From Phocoena phocoena (lineage: Eukaryota > Chordata > Mammalia > Artiodactyla > Phocoenidae): DNA of 64,000 nucleotides. The stretch's first letter is position 1. The number at the start of each line of letters is the position of its first letter. The stretch lies in contig NC_089220.1 of NCBI RefSeq assembly GCF_963924675.1, positions 154,788,270 through 154,852,269 on the forward strand. The letters run 5' to 3'. A program made the position numbers and the translations under genes. Of the stretch, positions 22,827-33,300 are shown piece by piece. A model generated the notes under the pieces. That model was not told the origin of the DNA. It saw nothing but the letters and a program-made list of their open reading frames with translations, and did not search any database.

Positions 22827-25574
22827 ATCCCAACATACACATATATTTACTAACTAGCAGTTTATTCAACTCATGTAGAAACTAGGCTGAATAGGTTAAG
22901 GCAAACTTCTTTAGAGGTTTTGTGTAATAGCTGAGTCAGAAATTTCCAGAATGCCAGTTTGCATTCCTTCAGGTACAACTTGTCTGACATGCAGCATGGA
23001 AAACCAAAAAAGGACGCAATAAAATGCAGAAAAAGTTACTGATTCAGTCATAATGGTGTTAACTTTTGAGAAAAAGTTAGCCCTGGATAGTGCAACAGAA
23101 AGCGAGACAAGCCAGGGCAGAATTTTGCACATTCCAGTGAAAGTTTTTAGGCAGTCCTGTCCACGGATATGCCCTTAAAGGATGTGACCCAGGTGAGACT
23201 TACCTGCTGAAGGCAACTAATCCACAATGAGCAAATTATCCTCCCCTGCGGGGCAAGCTATAATGGCAGCTACATGCTTCAGAAAGAAAAAAATCGTGTG
23301 TTCCTAGAAGAGGAGGAAGCTAGGGGCTAGCAGAGGCTTGCCTAGAAGTGGGATTGGAATATAAGCTGAGAATTTTTAGTTGATTTAGAATGAGAGCGTG
23401 TTCCAGTTAGGCGACTGAATGTTTCTGACAAGAAAAAAGATTCTTATAAGGGAACAACAGTGGCCTCGTACAGAAAGGAAGTTACCAGATTTGGGCACTT
23501 TAATGTGCCCTAAGGAGATGAGTGATGAAGATGGACCTCTAAAGTTGGGGCTGATTTGGTTCCAATATGGTGTGGAATAGCTTACAAAATCGGTAGAGTA
23601 TGATGACCATCTAATAGAAAATATCTCTTCTTCATTCCCCCAACTACTTTTCTCTTTCCACAAATGTATGTGCACATACACACATTGCCCCCAACCACAA
23701 TGCACAGACTGCCATACATCTGTAGAGGCTGAACAGTGCTGATATTTTTGGAAGGATGCCTAAAGATGTCACCAAAAAATGAACCTCCAGTTATTGAATC
23801 CAAAAGAAAATCCAACACATCCATGTAACATGTGTATTTATGTATAACAAGAATTGAAAGGAAATACTTTATAATGTCATTTAATGTGGGCATGAGTGTA
23901 CAAGCAAGTGAAAGCAAAGGAGGTATGTCTGCATCTTGGAAATTTTAAATGCTGTTTTGTAGCTGCAGCAATGAGATTAAGGGAATTGTCAAATAAAATA
24001 GAAATGCCATTTTTTAAAAAATTAGACACAGTCATTGAAATTTTTGGTTTATTTATTTTTTAGTAAAGCTGAAGATATTATTTAAAATCAGTGGGCCTAT
24101 GTGAAGTAGATGACAGATAAGGGATCATGTTATAGGCATAACATTCCAGCTATGTTTTGACAATGTCAAGTATAAACCACAAAGGGCTCAACAGGTAATG
24201 TTCATAATGGATGACCTTTATATCAACTTCTTACTTTCTGTTTACTTGGTATAAACCTATACTCTTCTAAATGATGCTTTGTCTCTTATAGAGCAAGTTA
24301 TGGCAATCAGAGAGAAAAACAGGACAATGAAGTTAAGTTGCTAGTGGGATTACTAAAGCAGTTGCTTTGGATAAATTAAATCTTCATTTTAACTAGGTCA
24401 GTTACTTTCCTTGCCATCATACAAAGCACGGGAAGCTTCATGATGACAAAAGACAGGCCAATTTAGCTATCACACACATATGTACACACATACATATAAA
24501 TACATATAGATATGTGCATAGAGCTGTTAAACATGCATAGATTGTTCATAGTCAATTTAATTCCTTAAAAGAGCCAGAAGGCTCTTTACAAACTTAAACA
24601 TAAGGAAAAATATATTTGTAATATGCTTCCAAATTTGGCTATGTGATTTTATCTTTTATGATAATTTGGTAAGTTAAAGTGTTCACACATGAAATTTTTA
24701 ATTCTCTTATACTCTTTTTTTTTTAATTGAATCTTGGAATTACCTAGTTTACCAGCTAAAATCTCCTTTAAAATTTTGTGGGTTTCCTGTGTATCAGATA
24801 ATAGTCAAATACATTAAAGAAAAGCCATCCTCACAGATCTCTTCAAGACAGGTCTTTCTCTACTTCGGTAGGATGTAGTAGGATGGGAAGAAACAATGCC
24901 CTTAAGACTCTTAGAAGCCCTTCTGTTCAGATGGCAGAACCTATGATTCACTGACTTCTGTCATTCTGAGGTCTTTACCAGAAAACTTCCTTGACCCTGA
25001 AAGAATTCTTGAATTAGTCTGACTCTGAGGGCAAGATCTATTGGCAGCCTTGTAATTGCTTTTTTCCTTAAGAACATTTTTAATTTTGAGGATGTTTTGC
25101 TGACTAGAGACATTTCCCTGGGCACTCTATATTTCCATTAAACTCATTAAAAACTAAACAGTTTTATATCGTTCATATCTTATTTCTCTTGTATATACAG
25201 TTAAAAGAAGTACTTAAGAATTACCTTATACACAGTTGAAAGAAGACAACTTAAACCTCCAACATTCCTTTCTGGAATCTCCTTGGCCAAATCTACAAGT
25301 TTTGAGGTGCTTTTTCCATCTTCTGTGTTACTATGGGTGGCAGTTTCACTAATTTTTCTGCCACCACATAACACTGGCTTCTGTTTTTTCAAATACACAG
25401 CAGATTTTAAAGACTTAGCATGAAAGAAAGAAAGAAAAGTATCCATGAATAATTTTTATATTGATTTATATTTTATATTGAATTAAAATTTATATATTTT
25501 ATAATTATTCATTTTACATTGAATGATGATATTTTGATTAAATTGTGTTAAATAAAATATTTATTAAAATTAAT
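22827..25574. other. Single-copy, AT-rich stretch
   Basis: About 2.7 kb without a recognised repeat family, apart from a CACACATATG-type simple stretch at 24472-24520 and a (GAAA)n run at 25422-25440. The open frames at 23385-23917 (-) reach 111 codons and show no domain. There is no exon evidence. Confidence 0.5.
25422..25440 (+). repeat. (GAAA)n microsatellite, short
   Basis: GAAAGAAAGAAAGAAAAG: about four units. Confidence 0.85.
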
Positions 25575-26157
25575 TTTACCCAATGTGTTCTTAGACGTGA
25601 CACACAAAACACAAACATCCAAAAATAGATACATAAACTGGACATCTTCAGAAGCAAAAATGTTTGTGCTTCGAAAAACACCACCAAGAAAGTAATAAGA
25701 CAAGCCACAGGTTGGGAGAAAATATTTGCAAATCATATGTCTGGTAAGTAACTTGTATCCTGAATATATAAGGTACTCTTACAACTCAACCCAGTGATAA
25801 AGACATAACCCAACTAAAAGTGGGCAAAGTTTTAAAAAGGTATTTCTCCAAAAAAGACATGCAAATATCTGGCAAGCACATGAGGAGACGCTCAGTACCA
25901 TTAGATATTAGGGAAAAGCAAATCAAAACCACTATTTGTTACCACTTCACACCCACCAGGATGGTAAAGTAAAGAACATAGACAATTACAAGTGCTTTTG
26001 AGAATATGGAGAAATTGGAACCTTCTTACATTGCTAGTGAACATGTAAAATGGCGCAGCTGCTTTGAAAAAGAGTCTGTCAGACTTCAAATGTTAAACAG
26101 AGTTACCATATGACACAGCAGTTCTTCTCTTTGGTATATACTCAAGACAAATGAAAG
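25575..26157 (+). mobile_element. L1 LINE, ORF2 3' part, first segment
   Basis: The sequence follows the 3' part of mammalian L1 ORF2: GTTTGTGCTTCGAAAAACAC, GGTTGGGAGAAAATATTTGC, AAATCATATGTCTGGTAAG, AAGTGGGCAAAGTTTT, AAAGCAAATCAAAACCACTA, CCACTTCACACCCACCAGGA. Many substitutions and stops show it is long dead. A MaLR LTR splits it, and it resumes at 26545. Confidence 0.9.
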
Positions 26158-26162
26158 CATGT

Positions 26163-26539
26163 TGCTATGGACTGAGTGTTTGTGTCCCCCTGCCCAAATT
26201 CATATGTTGAAGACTTAACTCCCATGTGATGGTATTTTGAATGAGGTCTTTTTGAGATGATTAGGTTTAGATGAGGTCATGAAAGTAGAGCCCTCCTGAT
26301 GGGATTAGTGCCTTTATAAGAAGAGCTACCTGAGAGCTTGCTTTCTTTCTCCCAGCCATGTGAGGACACTCCAAGAAGGTGGCCATCTACAAGCCAGGAA
26401 GAGACCTTGCGGCAGAAACCAACCATGCTGGCACCTTGGTTTTGAACTTCTAGCCTCCAGAACAGTGAGAGTCAATTTCTGCTGTTTAAGTCACCCAGAC
26501 TTTGGTAGTTTGTTATGGTAGCCCAAGCTGACTAATACG
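26163..26539 (+). mobile_element. Solo MLT1A-type MaLR LTR inserted in L1
   Basis: Begins TGCTATGGACTGAGTGTTTG and ends GCTGACTAATACG. Between are AAATTCATATGTTGAAGACT, GATGATTAGGTTTAGATGAG, GGGATTAGTGCCTTTATAAG, GCCATGTGAGGACACTCCAA and CAGCCTCC-like words in MLT1A order. A 5-bp TSD CATGT flanks it at 26158-26162 and 26540-26544, which is normal for retroviral-type integration. The L1 reading resumes exactly after it. Internal sequence is absent, so this is a solo LTR. Confidence 0.93.
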
Positions 26540-26544
26540 CATGT

Positions 26545-27050
26545 CCAGACAAACACTTCTACACAAATGTTTATAGCAGCATTGTTCATAATAGTCAAAA
26601 GTGGAGACAATCCAAATATCCATAGATTAATAAATGGATAAACAAAATGGGTCTATCTATAAAATGAAATGTTATTCATCAATACAAAGGAAAGAAAGAC
26701 TGATACATGCTGAAACATGGATGAACCTTGACAACATTATGTTGGAAAGCCAGACACAAAAGGCCACATATTGTATGATTCGATTTATATGAATTATCTT
26801 AGAATAGACAAATCCATAGAGATAGAAAGTAGAACCTAGTTGTTACCAGAGTTTTGGGGGGAGGAGGAACTGGGCTGTGACCACTAATGAAAACAGGATT
26901 TCTTCTGGGAGATGAAGATGTTTTAAAATTAGCTCAGGGTGGTGGTTACAAACCTTGGTGTATGGACCAAAAACGATCAAACCGTGCACTTTAAAAAGGT
27001 GAATGTTATGGTATGCAAATTATATCTTGAGAAAGCTATTATAGAAAATT
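26545..27050 (+). mobile_element. L1 LINE, 3' end, second segment
   Basis: Continues the L1 interrupted at 26157: AACACTTCTACACAAATGTT, TATAGCAGCATTGTTCATAA, CATGGATGAACCTTGACAAC, TTGTATGATTCGATTTATAT, CAAACCGTGCACTTTAAAAA, GTATGCAAATTATATCTTGA. This is the end of ORF2 and the start of the 3' UTR of an old L1M-type element. Confidence 0.9.
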
Positions 27051-28601
27051 AATTTTATTACTATTTTTTAAACTTTAAAAAATGTGGCTACTAGAAATTT
27101 GAAATCACCTATGTGGCCTGCATTATATTTCTGTTTTTCTAGGTGATCAAAGGCAAGCATTTATGGAGGGAAGTGGTACGGTACCTAAATTCACTGGTGA
27201 CTGTACAGTTCGAATAGAGAGCAGCTGTTTAAGAAGGATAATTTATTAGGAATGTTAAAGATACTGTATGGCCGAAACAGAATAGGATTTGTAGGAGACA
27301 AAACTTGTTTTAGAAACTATTCTAATGTAGTAGAGTGTCTTGAAAGCCACAGAAAAAAGCTTGTACTTGAGGATCAAATTTTTATGTTTTTTTCTTTTCT
27401 GTTTTAGTAGCTGTTACAGGAAATATTTCCATTAAGGAGACACTTCTTCAGTTAACTATTTTATGTGAATGCGAGGGCAGTTGCTGGAGTATGTTGATAG
27501 GATTTTCCAATATTTAGGTGTCTCAAAAACGCCAAAGTTTACCCCCAAAATAAAATAGTAAAAGAAAGCACTCGGTATAAAACCAGTCCTTTAAAAAGAA
27601 AACTTTATTTTAGCATCTTTTAAAAATACTTGTAAGCGACTTGGGCCTTTCTGGTTAAATTTTTCTTATCTTTGGGCTATACGTTATTTTTAAAAATACA
27701 TTAAAATAACTCCACATACCAAACCCCCAGAATAAAAGCAGGCAATTCTGAGAGCGTGCCCCATGTAACATGAGCGATCTATCACTTTTGGGTAACTGAT
27801 GCAGAAAAGCACTGTTAAACACTTGCTGTTATAAAGAAGCTTTTTTTTTTTTTTAAATGAATATATTGTTTGCAACTACATTGTCATCTTTCAGATCCAG
27901 AGATGCAAAAAAATGATCATTTAGCTTCTCTGTAGTGAATTCACAAGGTGAGGGTGGAGAGTTAAACTTTGTAGTGGGAAGAAGGAAGTAAAAAAATATA
28001 TATACTTGCTACTTCTTTCTTCCTATTTTGTGTTTAGAGACATTTTCCCATGTGTCTTTGGTTAATGGAAAACCTGAAAATTCTTGGTGGGGTTGTGAAG
28101 GTGGCTGAGGTGCTCTGGCTTCAAAGACCCTTGTCATTCAATAACTATGCAGCATTCACTAACTTGTGTCAGTTTATGTTAAAAATAGAATTAAGAATTG
28201 TCACAATTGTCCATATAGTTTAGTCAGGGATATCATTTTTTGGCTTTTAAAAGAAAGATTCAATGGAAAATGATTTGTGGGGAACTTTGATTTGTTTCAT
28301 GAATTGCCTTGTGTCTCCACTTCACTTTCTTATACCTCCAGCTGCTGAATATAGAGAGCTCTTGACGAAGTGTCAACATTTAATGAGATGCACAAACCTT
28401 TGTACTTGTAATGTTTTTCTCAAGTCTGGATTTGCCCATCTTACAAAACAATTCTCGAGGGAATCTGAGAAGAAAAATTCTTTTAAAGGATTGTGGAGTA
28501 TAGAAGTTATTAAAATTCAAGTTTATGTGACTTTAAAAAATAACCTATATGATTTCCTCATTTTTACTTGGTTCTGAAGCATGAGGAGCATTTATACATA
28601 T
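27051..28601. other. AT-rich single-copy stretch
   Basis: No repeat or gene recognised. It includes a T14 run at 27841-27854. The open frame at 28263-28577 (+, 104 codons) has no recognisable domain. Confidence 0.5.
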
Positions 28602-28615
28602 AAAAGAATACTTAT

Positions 28616-28825
28616 GGGCTTCCCTGGTGGCGCAGTGGTTGAGAGTCCGCCTGCCGATGCAGGGAACACGGGTTCGTGCCACGGTCCGGGAGGATCCCAC
28701 GTGCCGCGGAGCGGCTGGGCCCGTGAGCCATGGCTGCTGAGCCTGCGCGTCCGGAGCCTGTGCTCCACAACGGGAGAGGCCACAGCGGTGAGAGGCCCGC
28801 GTACCACAAAAAAAAAAAAACAAAA
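28616..28825 (+). mobile_element. CHR-2-type SINE, sense
   Basis: Complete head and body (GGGCTTCCCTGGTGGCGCAG to GGCCCGCGTACC), followed by an A-rich tail. The TSD is imperfect: AAAAGAATACTTAT before the element at 28602-28615, and an AAAAACTTAT-type sequence at 28822-28831. Confidence 0.92.
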
Positions 28826-28831
28826 ACTTAT

Positions 28832-29246
28832 CTATGGCAATTAAAAAGAATATGTCTGAAAGTGAAATTCAATGACAAAGTGAAATGCAGTATTACACAG
28901 CATTCATGAATATGCATACCTTATAAAGTGATCTGCTTTAAGAAATAGTATACAGAAAATACCTTTACAGTAGATGTGTAAGATAGTTTTAAAGCTGTAT
29001 ATTTCATAGTACACTCATTATTTAAATGATGGTAACCAAGAATACAATTTGAGACAATGTTACCAACCTGAATTTTTATTTGATCCAGAATGCCCTAATT
29101 CTTGCATCTTAACCAGAGAAATGGGAACAAATTTTGATTAGAATGTTGCTAATAGTTTATATTTAAGTAGTTACAGTATATTTTAATATCTATTATCTTA
29201 TATATCATTTCAATTGGTCCACTTTCATCATTTCGATAAGCTTAGA
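28832..29246. other. AT-rich single-copy stretch
   Basis: No gene or repeat recognised. Confidence 0.45.
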
Positions 29247-29418
29247 TCCTTGTTCTCAAACTGTGGGTCCCAAGACCAGGAACACCAGCATCTCATGATG
29301 TAAATTCTTGAGCCTCATCTTGGACTCACTAAGTCACCTGAGGAGGTGAAGTCTGGCGATCTGCGCTGTAATAAGCCCTCCAGGTACCGTGATGAGAGTC
29401 AAAGTCTGAGAACCACTG
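29247..29418 (-). mobile_element. MER5A-type hAT (Charlie) non-autonomous DNA transposon
   Basis: The ends are inverted: TTGTTCTCAAACTGTGGGTC on the left and TCTGAGAACCACTG on the right. Inside, CAGGAACACCAGCATCTCAT and CACTAAGTCACCTGAGGAGG fit MER5A in reverse complement. The 8-bp flanks GCTTAGAT and GTCTAAGA resemble a diverged hAT target duplication (nTCTAGAn type). Confidence 0.82.
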
Positions 29419-29434
29419 GTCTAAGAAAACCACA

Positions 29435-29875
29435 ACAACTCCATTCTCCCTGTCCACTATCGGTGTAGGAGGCCCATATGACACAATTCTGGTGAGTAAA
29501 ATCTGGAGGCAACTCTCTAGAGGGCTGTTCTACAATTCTTTTCACTCCTAAAGTGGGAATCTGACTGGATATGCCCTCATATCCCTTTCTTGGATTTGAA
29601 AGTGTTGTTTGACCACGTAAGTGGCTGTAGGGATTTATTTGTTGACAAGAGGACAAGCTCCAGGGTACAGGGGGCAAAGTGAGGGTCACAGAGCAACGGG
29701 GTGGAGGGAATTGTGCTCTTGATCAACGCTGCTTGGCTACGGCTTTACCAACTCTGGTAGCTCCCTGTCTCTGGATGTCTCCTTGTGTGAGCTGAGACAG
29801 TTTCCATATTGTTTAATCTCCCTGAGTCAGGTTTTCTGTTAATTGCAGCCAAAAGCATGATAACTGTTACACATG
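29435..29875 (+). repeat. Old mammalian interspersed repeat, family not named
   Basis: GGCCCATATGACACAATTCT, GGTGAGTAAAATCTGGAGGC and the end TCAGGTTTTCTGTTAATTGC, AGCCAAAAGCATGATAACTG match a mammal-wide repeat pattern. The same type appears in fragments near 37345 and 59085. I cannot assign the family name from sequence alone. The open frame at 29399-29689 (-) spans this and the MER5 element and is not a gene. Confidence 0.5.
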
Positions 29876-30960
29876 ATCAGAGGAAGGATCTATTAGTCTC
29901 TATTTAGTTTCCAGCATGATTTTAGGGCAGTTATTAACTCTTTCAAGAGCATCTGTATTTTACATCCTCTGTGAATGAAATACATGTGCTCTGACGTAGG
30001 AATTTGAAGCATCAGAACAGAATAGGGAAGATGACAGTGTAGTGACTGTATGTGTCCCTGTGTGTGGGGAGTGGGACTTGTAGAGGGCTCTTCAGACAGT
30101 TCTAGAGGTGTTACCCTGCGCTAAGAATTTTCAGGGATGAATTCTACATCGAGGGCTCGAGCAGAATCTCATATTGCCAGTGAACAAAACTGCTTGTAAT
30201 ATTTCATATTGAAAATAAAAAATAATTGCAGGTGTTTGAAGAATGATTTTCCCTGTTGCTGTGGCAGAAAGAGAGCAGAACAGAAAGCCCATGAAGGTGA
30301 ACACCTTCCCAGGAAGAGGGAATTTTAAGAAATACTTTCATAGATCATGGAAGGTAAACTGGGTGTCCCATTATACTGATCCAAGGCAGATAGAGAGGGA
30401 CCACCCGCTGATGGGAAGATAAACAGAACTCCCACAGGAGCAAGGATAGATGAACAAGACAGGACAGGTAGCACTTGGTGAGTTTCCCTCAGCCCCAGGC
30501 AGGGGAGGAGTGAAGACAGGTAGAAGTGTTTTGACTCCCAGAAGGGGTCTGTGACAGCACAACATAATTTATAAAATAATTAGGCATACGTTTTGACTGG
30601 TATTTGGGGGGTATGGAAGTCTGTCAACTGTCAAAAAAGAAACATTTTTTCCTTAGCTAACTAAGAACAACCTAATTTTCTAGGAGGTGCAGTGAGCACA
30701 AGTACAGCCAGGAGGTGTGTCAGTGTCACCCACTCCGGGTGTCGGGCACAGTTGGTCCCATGTTGCCACCAGTCCAAATGAAGACGTTCTGACAAAAGTG
30801 ACGTGTTGAACTGCAGTTGCTCGTAGCACATAATTATCAATAGTTAACACACTCGGGGGCTTATTTTGCGAACACATCATCCCTTTCCCGAACTTCTGTC
30901 GGATCCTTGGACACACTTAAGAGCTCATCCAAATGGTCCAGGACAGATCAAGAACTCTAT
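29876..30960. other. Single-copy stretch
   Basis: No gene or repeat recognised. CpG frequency rises slightly at 30730-30910 without reaching island density. Open frames at 30371-30565 and 30680-30916 (-) have no domain. Confidence 0.5.
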
Positions 30961-30964
30961 AACC

Positions 30965-31200
30965 AGCGTTAAAAAAGCACACGTACACACTGCTAGATCT
31001 AAAATGGACAACCAACACGGACCTGCTGTATAGCGCAGGGAACTCTGCTCAGTGTTATGTAACAACTTAAATGGGAAAAGAATTGGAAGAAGAATGGATA
31101 CATGTATATGTATAACTGAATAGCCTTGCTGCACACCTGAAACTAACCCAACATTGTAAATCAACTGTACTCCAATAGAAAATAAAACGTTGTTTTAAAA
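30965..31200 (+). mobile_element. L1 LINE 3' end, sense, 5'-truncated
   Basis: GGACCTGCTGTATAGCGCAG, GGAACTCTGCTCAGTGTTAT, GGATACATGTATATGTATAA, CTGAATAGCCTTGCTGCACA, CCTGAAACTAACCCAACATT, GTAAATCAACTGTACTCCAA, then ATAGAAAATAAAA. This is the terminal 3' UTR of a cetartiodactyl L1 with its polyadenylation signal. It has no coding capacity. Confidence 0.9.
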
Positions 31201-32832
31201 AAAGTACATGCCTTCAAGGAACTTGCAAAGGACCTAAAATAAAGGCTTGTTTTCCCCTGAATACTTTTATCATCTGCTTTACGGCAATACTGAAAGTATC
31301 TCTTTACCTTTGGCTTCAAGACCATGATTCTACACTCCTGGGAATTAGAGGGTAGCATGCCCAGGGGTGCGCAGAACTTCAGGGACAGACATGCTGGGGT
31401 TCCTGGAACTCTCAATTTTCTTCAAATTTTGGCTAAAAACATCTTTAAGATGAACACAGATATTTTATAGAATAGCATGTAAATTATACATGAATTTTTG
31501 AAATAAAATATGTTACTTCCAAGACATAGCTTGGCTTCAGGTAGCTGAAGGGGTTTTATATCTGTGAATAAAGGCTCACTTTTTTTCTCTGCCATTAGGA
31601 GTAGGAAACATCGAAAACACTGCTTTGGAGAACTGTATTCCATTAGCTAAGCAGTGTCACAAAGTGGGGCTGGATGGGTTAGCCCTAGAAAGCAGTTATG
31701 CACCCAGAACTCGCAACTTCCAGTTACTTGTCCATATTAAACTTTCTGGTTTTTACATTTTCTTGACTCTTTAATTTGTGCTCCACCATCTTTTTATAAA
31801 ATGTTTTCTGGATTTCTCTACATTATTTTCTGTAATTGCCTTTCTCCATCACTCTGATCTTTGCCACTGTGCTTCACAACTACTGCCAGCATCCCCCAGC
31901 CCACCCATAACCTACCTTAGCTTCTTTTTTCATGCTTGTGACCTTGAAGCAATCTTTTTTCTTGGTCTTTTGGTCCTGCAATGTGCTGGTCACTGCTCCG
32001 GGCTTGATGTTCTGGATCTCACAAATACTCAGTAACCAATGTGGAGGTCCTGTGTTCAAGAAACAAAGTTAATGAGTAATAAATAAACTAAACCCAAGTC
32101 TTTCCAAAGTGACACCTCTGCCTGGTTCTATCGGTTGCTGGGGGGCAGAGGGGGAAGGCAGAAAAGAAAGCTGGTTAGTTTATTTACTGTGGTGAAAGAA
32201 AAAGAAACACGTCAAATTGATTGGCATTCTATAAATTCAACAAACTAATTGAATTTATCACCTTTAATAAGGCATCTGACAGCTAAGAAACTTGACAACG
32301 TGAAGTTGACTGACTTTGGCCATGATGATAAAACTAAAAGATGCTTGTATACAAAGTGCAAGGGTCTAGACTCTCTTGTTCAGAGTAAAATTCCATTCCC
32401 TGTGACTTCATGGTGATTTCGGAATAAGTGACCCTGAGCCAAGTCAACTGGATACAGTGTCAGAGAAATGTAAATAATATGCATATCAGGGTATCTGAAC
32501 AAAAGAACATGTTTAGGCTTCCATCACTGAGGAATAACAGTGACGTGGGGGACATTTGGACATGTTCTCAGCGATTTAGGAAGAAAAACAATTGCTTATA
32601 ACACATATTCTTTAATATTTTAAATATTTTGTGTAAATTTGTGTCTTCTGTGTGAATGTCTAGATCATGCGCTGATACAGTCTGATAGAGCTGTTATTAT
32701 GTTATTATGGACCAATGTTGTCAAATCAAAACTTAGTAAAATATTTCCTAAGCTTCTAGTGGGTGCTAGGCACTGTATAAGTTATCATCCTTGCTTACCC
32801 AGATTATGTAAATTAGTTATGGCCTCACATAC
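31201..32832. other. Single-copy stretch
   Basis: No exon or complete repeat recognised. A small L2/MIR-like piece (CTAGTGGGTGCTAGGCACTG) lies at about 32756-32775. The open frames at 31161-31643 (-) and 31778-32035 (+) show no domain. Confidence 0.5.
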
Positions 32833-32864
32833 GTGTGTGTCTTTGTGTGTGTGTGTGTGTGTGT
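32833..32864 (+). repeat. (TG)n microsatellite
   Basis: TGTGTGTC, TT, then an uninterrupted GTGTGTGTGTGTGTGT-type run ending near 32864. Confidence 0.9.
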
Positions 32865-33149
32865 CCAAAAGAGTATACGTCTAATTTAGGGAAGCACAAG
32901 AAGCTTCCTCAAAGTTTCAACTGATCTGTGGAAGAAGCAGCTGTCTATTTATATGTATGAGATATCCACAAATAGGATGCTCACAGTCAAGACTTTCTGC
33001 TGTAGAATTATGTGTTAAATTGTATAATGCGGTCACTAAATTCATTGAAAAGAATCCAACATCATCGTGAGTTCTACGGAGGTACGAATCGAAAGAGACT
33101 TTGCAGGATGAACAAACTTTCCATGTTATTCCACATAATAATAACAGTG

Positions 33150-33300
33150 ACAATGAGAGTGAGGCAGCTGTTTTGTTTTGGGTACTTGCAGTGTACCAGG
33201 GACTCTTCTAAGTACTTTATGTACGAACTCATTTCCTCCTCACAAAAATCCTCTTTGGCACAAAAGACAGAGAATACTAGCAGCTCGTCGCAGAGATGAT
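33150..33300 (-). repeat. MIR SINE, antisense
   Basis: GGTACTTGCAGTGTACCAGG, GACTCTTCTAAGTACTTTAT, ACGAACTCATTTCCTCCTCA, CAAAAATCCTCTTTGGCAC follow the reverse-complement MIR tail order (CTATGTGCCAGGCACTGTTC, TAAGCGCTTTA, TTTAATCCTCACAACAACCC). The overlapping open frames here are chance readings of the repeat. Confidence 0.65.

Noticed and set aside
25575..27050. A live L1 with coding capacity
   Set aside because: Only the 3' part of ORF2 is present, with many substitutions and a solo LTR inside it.
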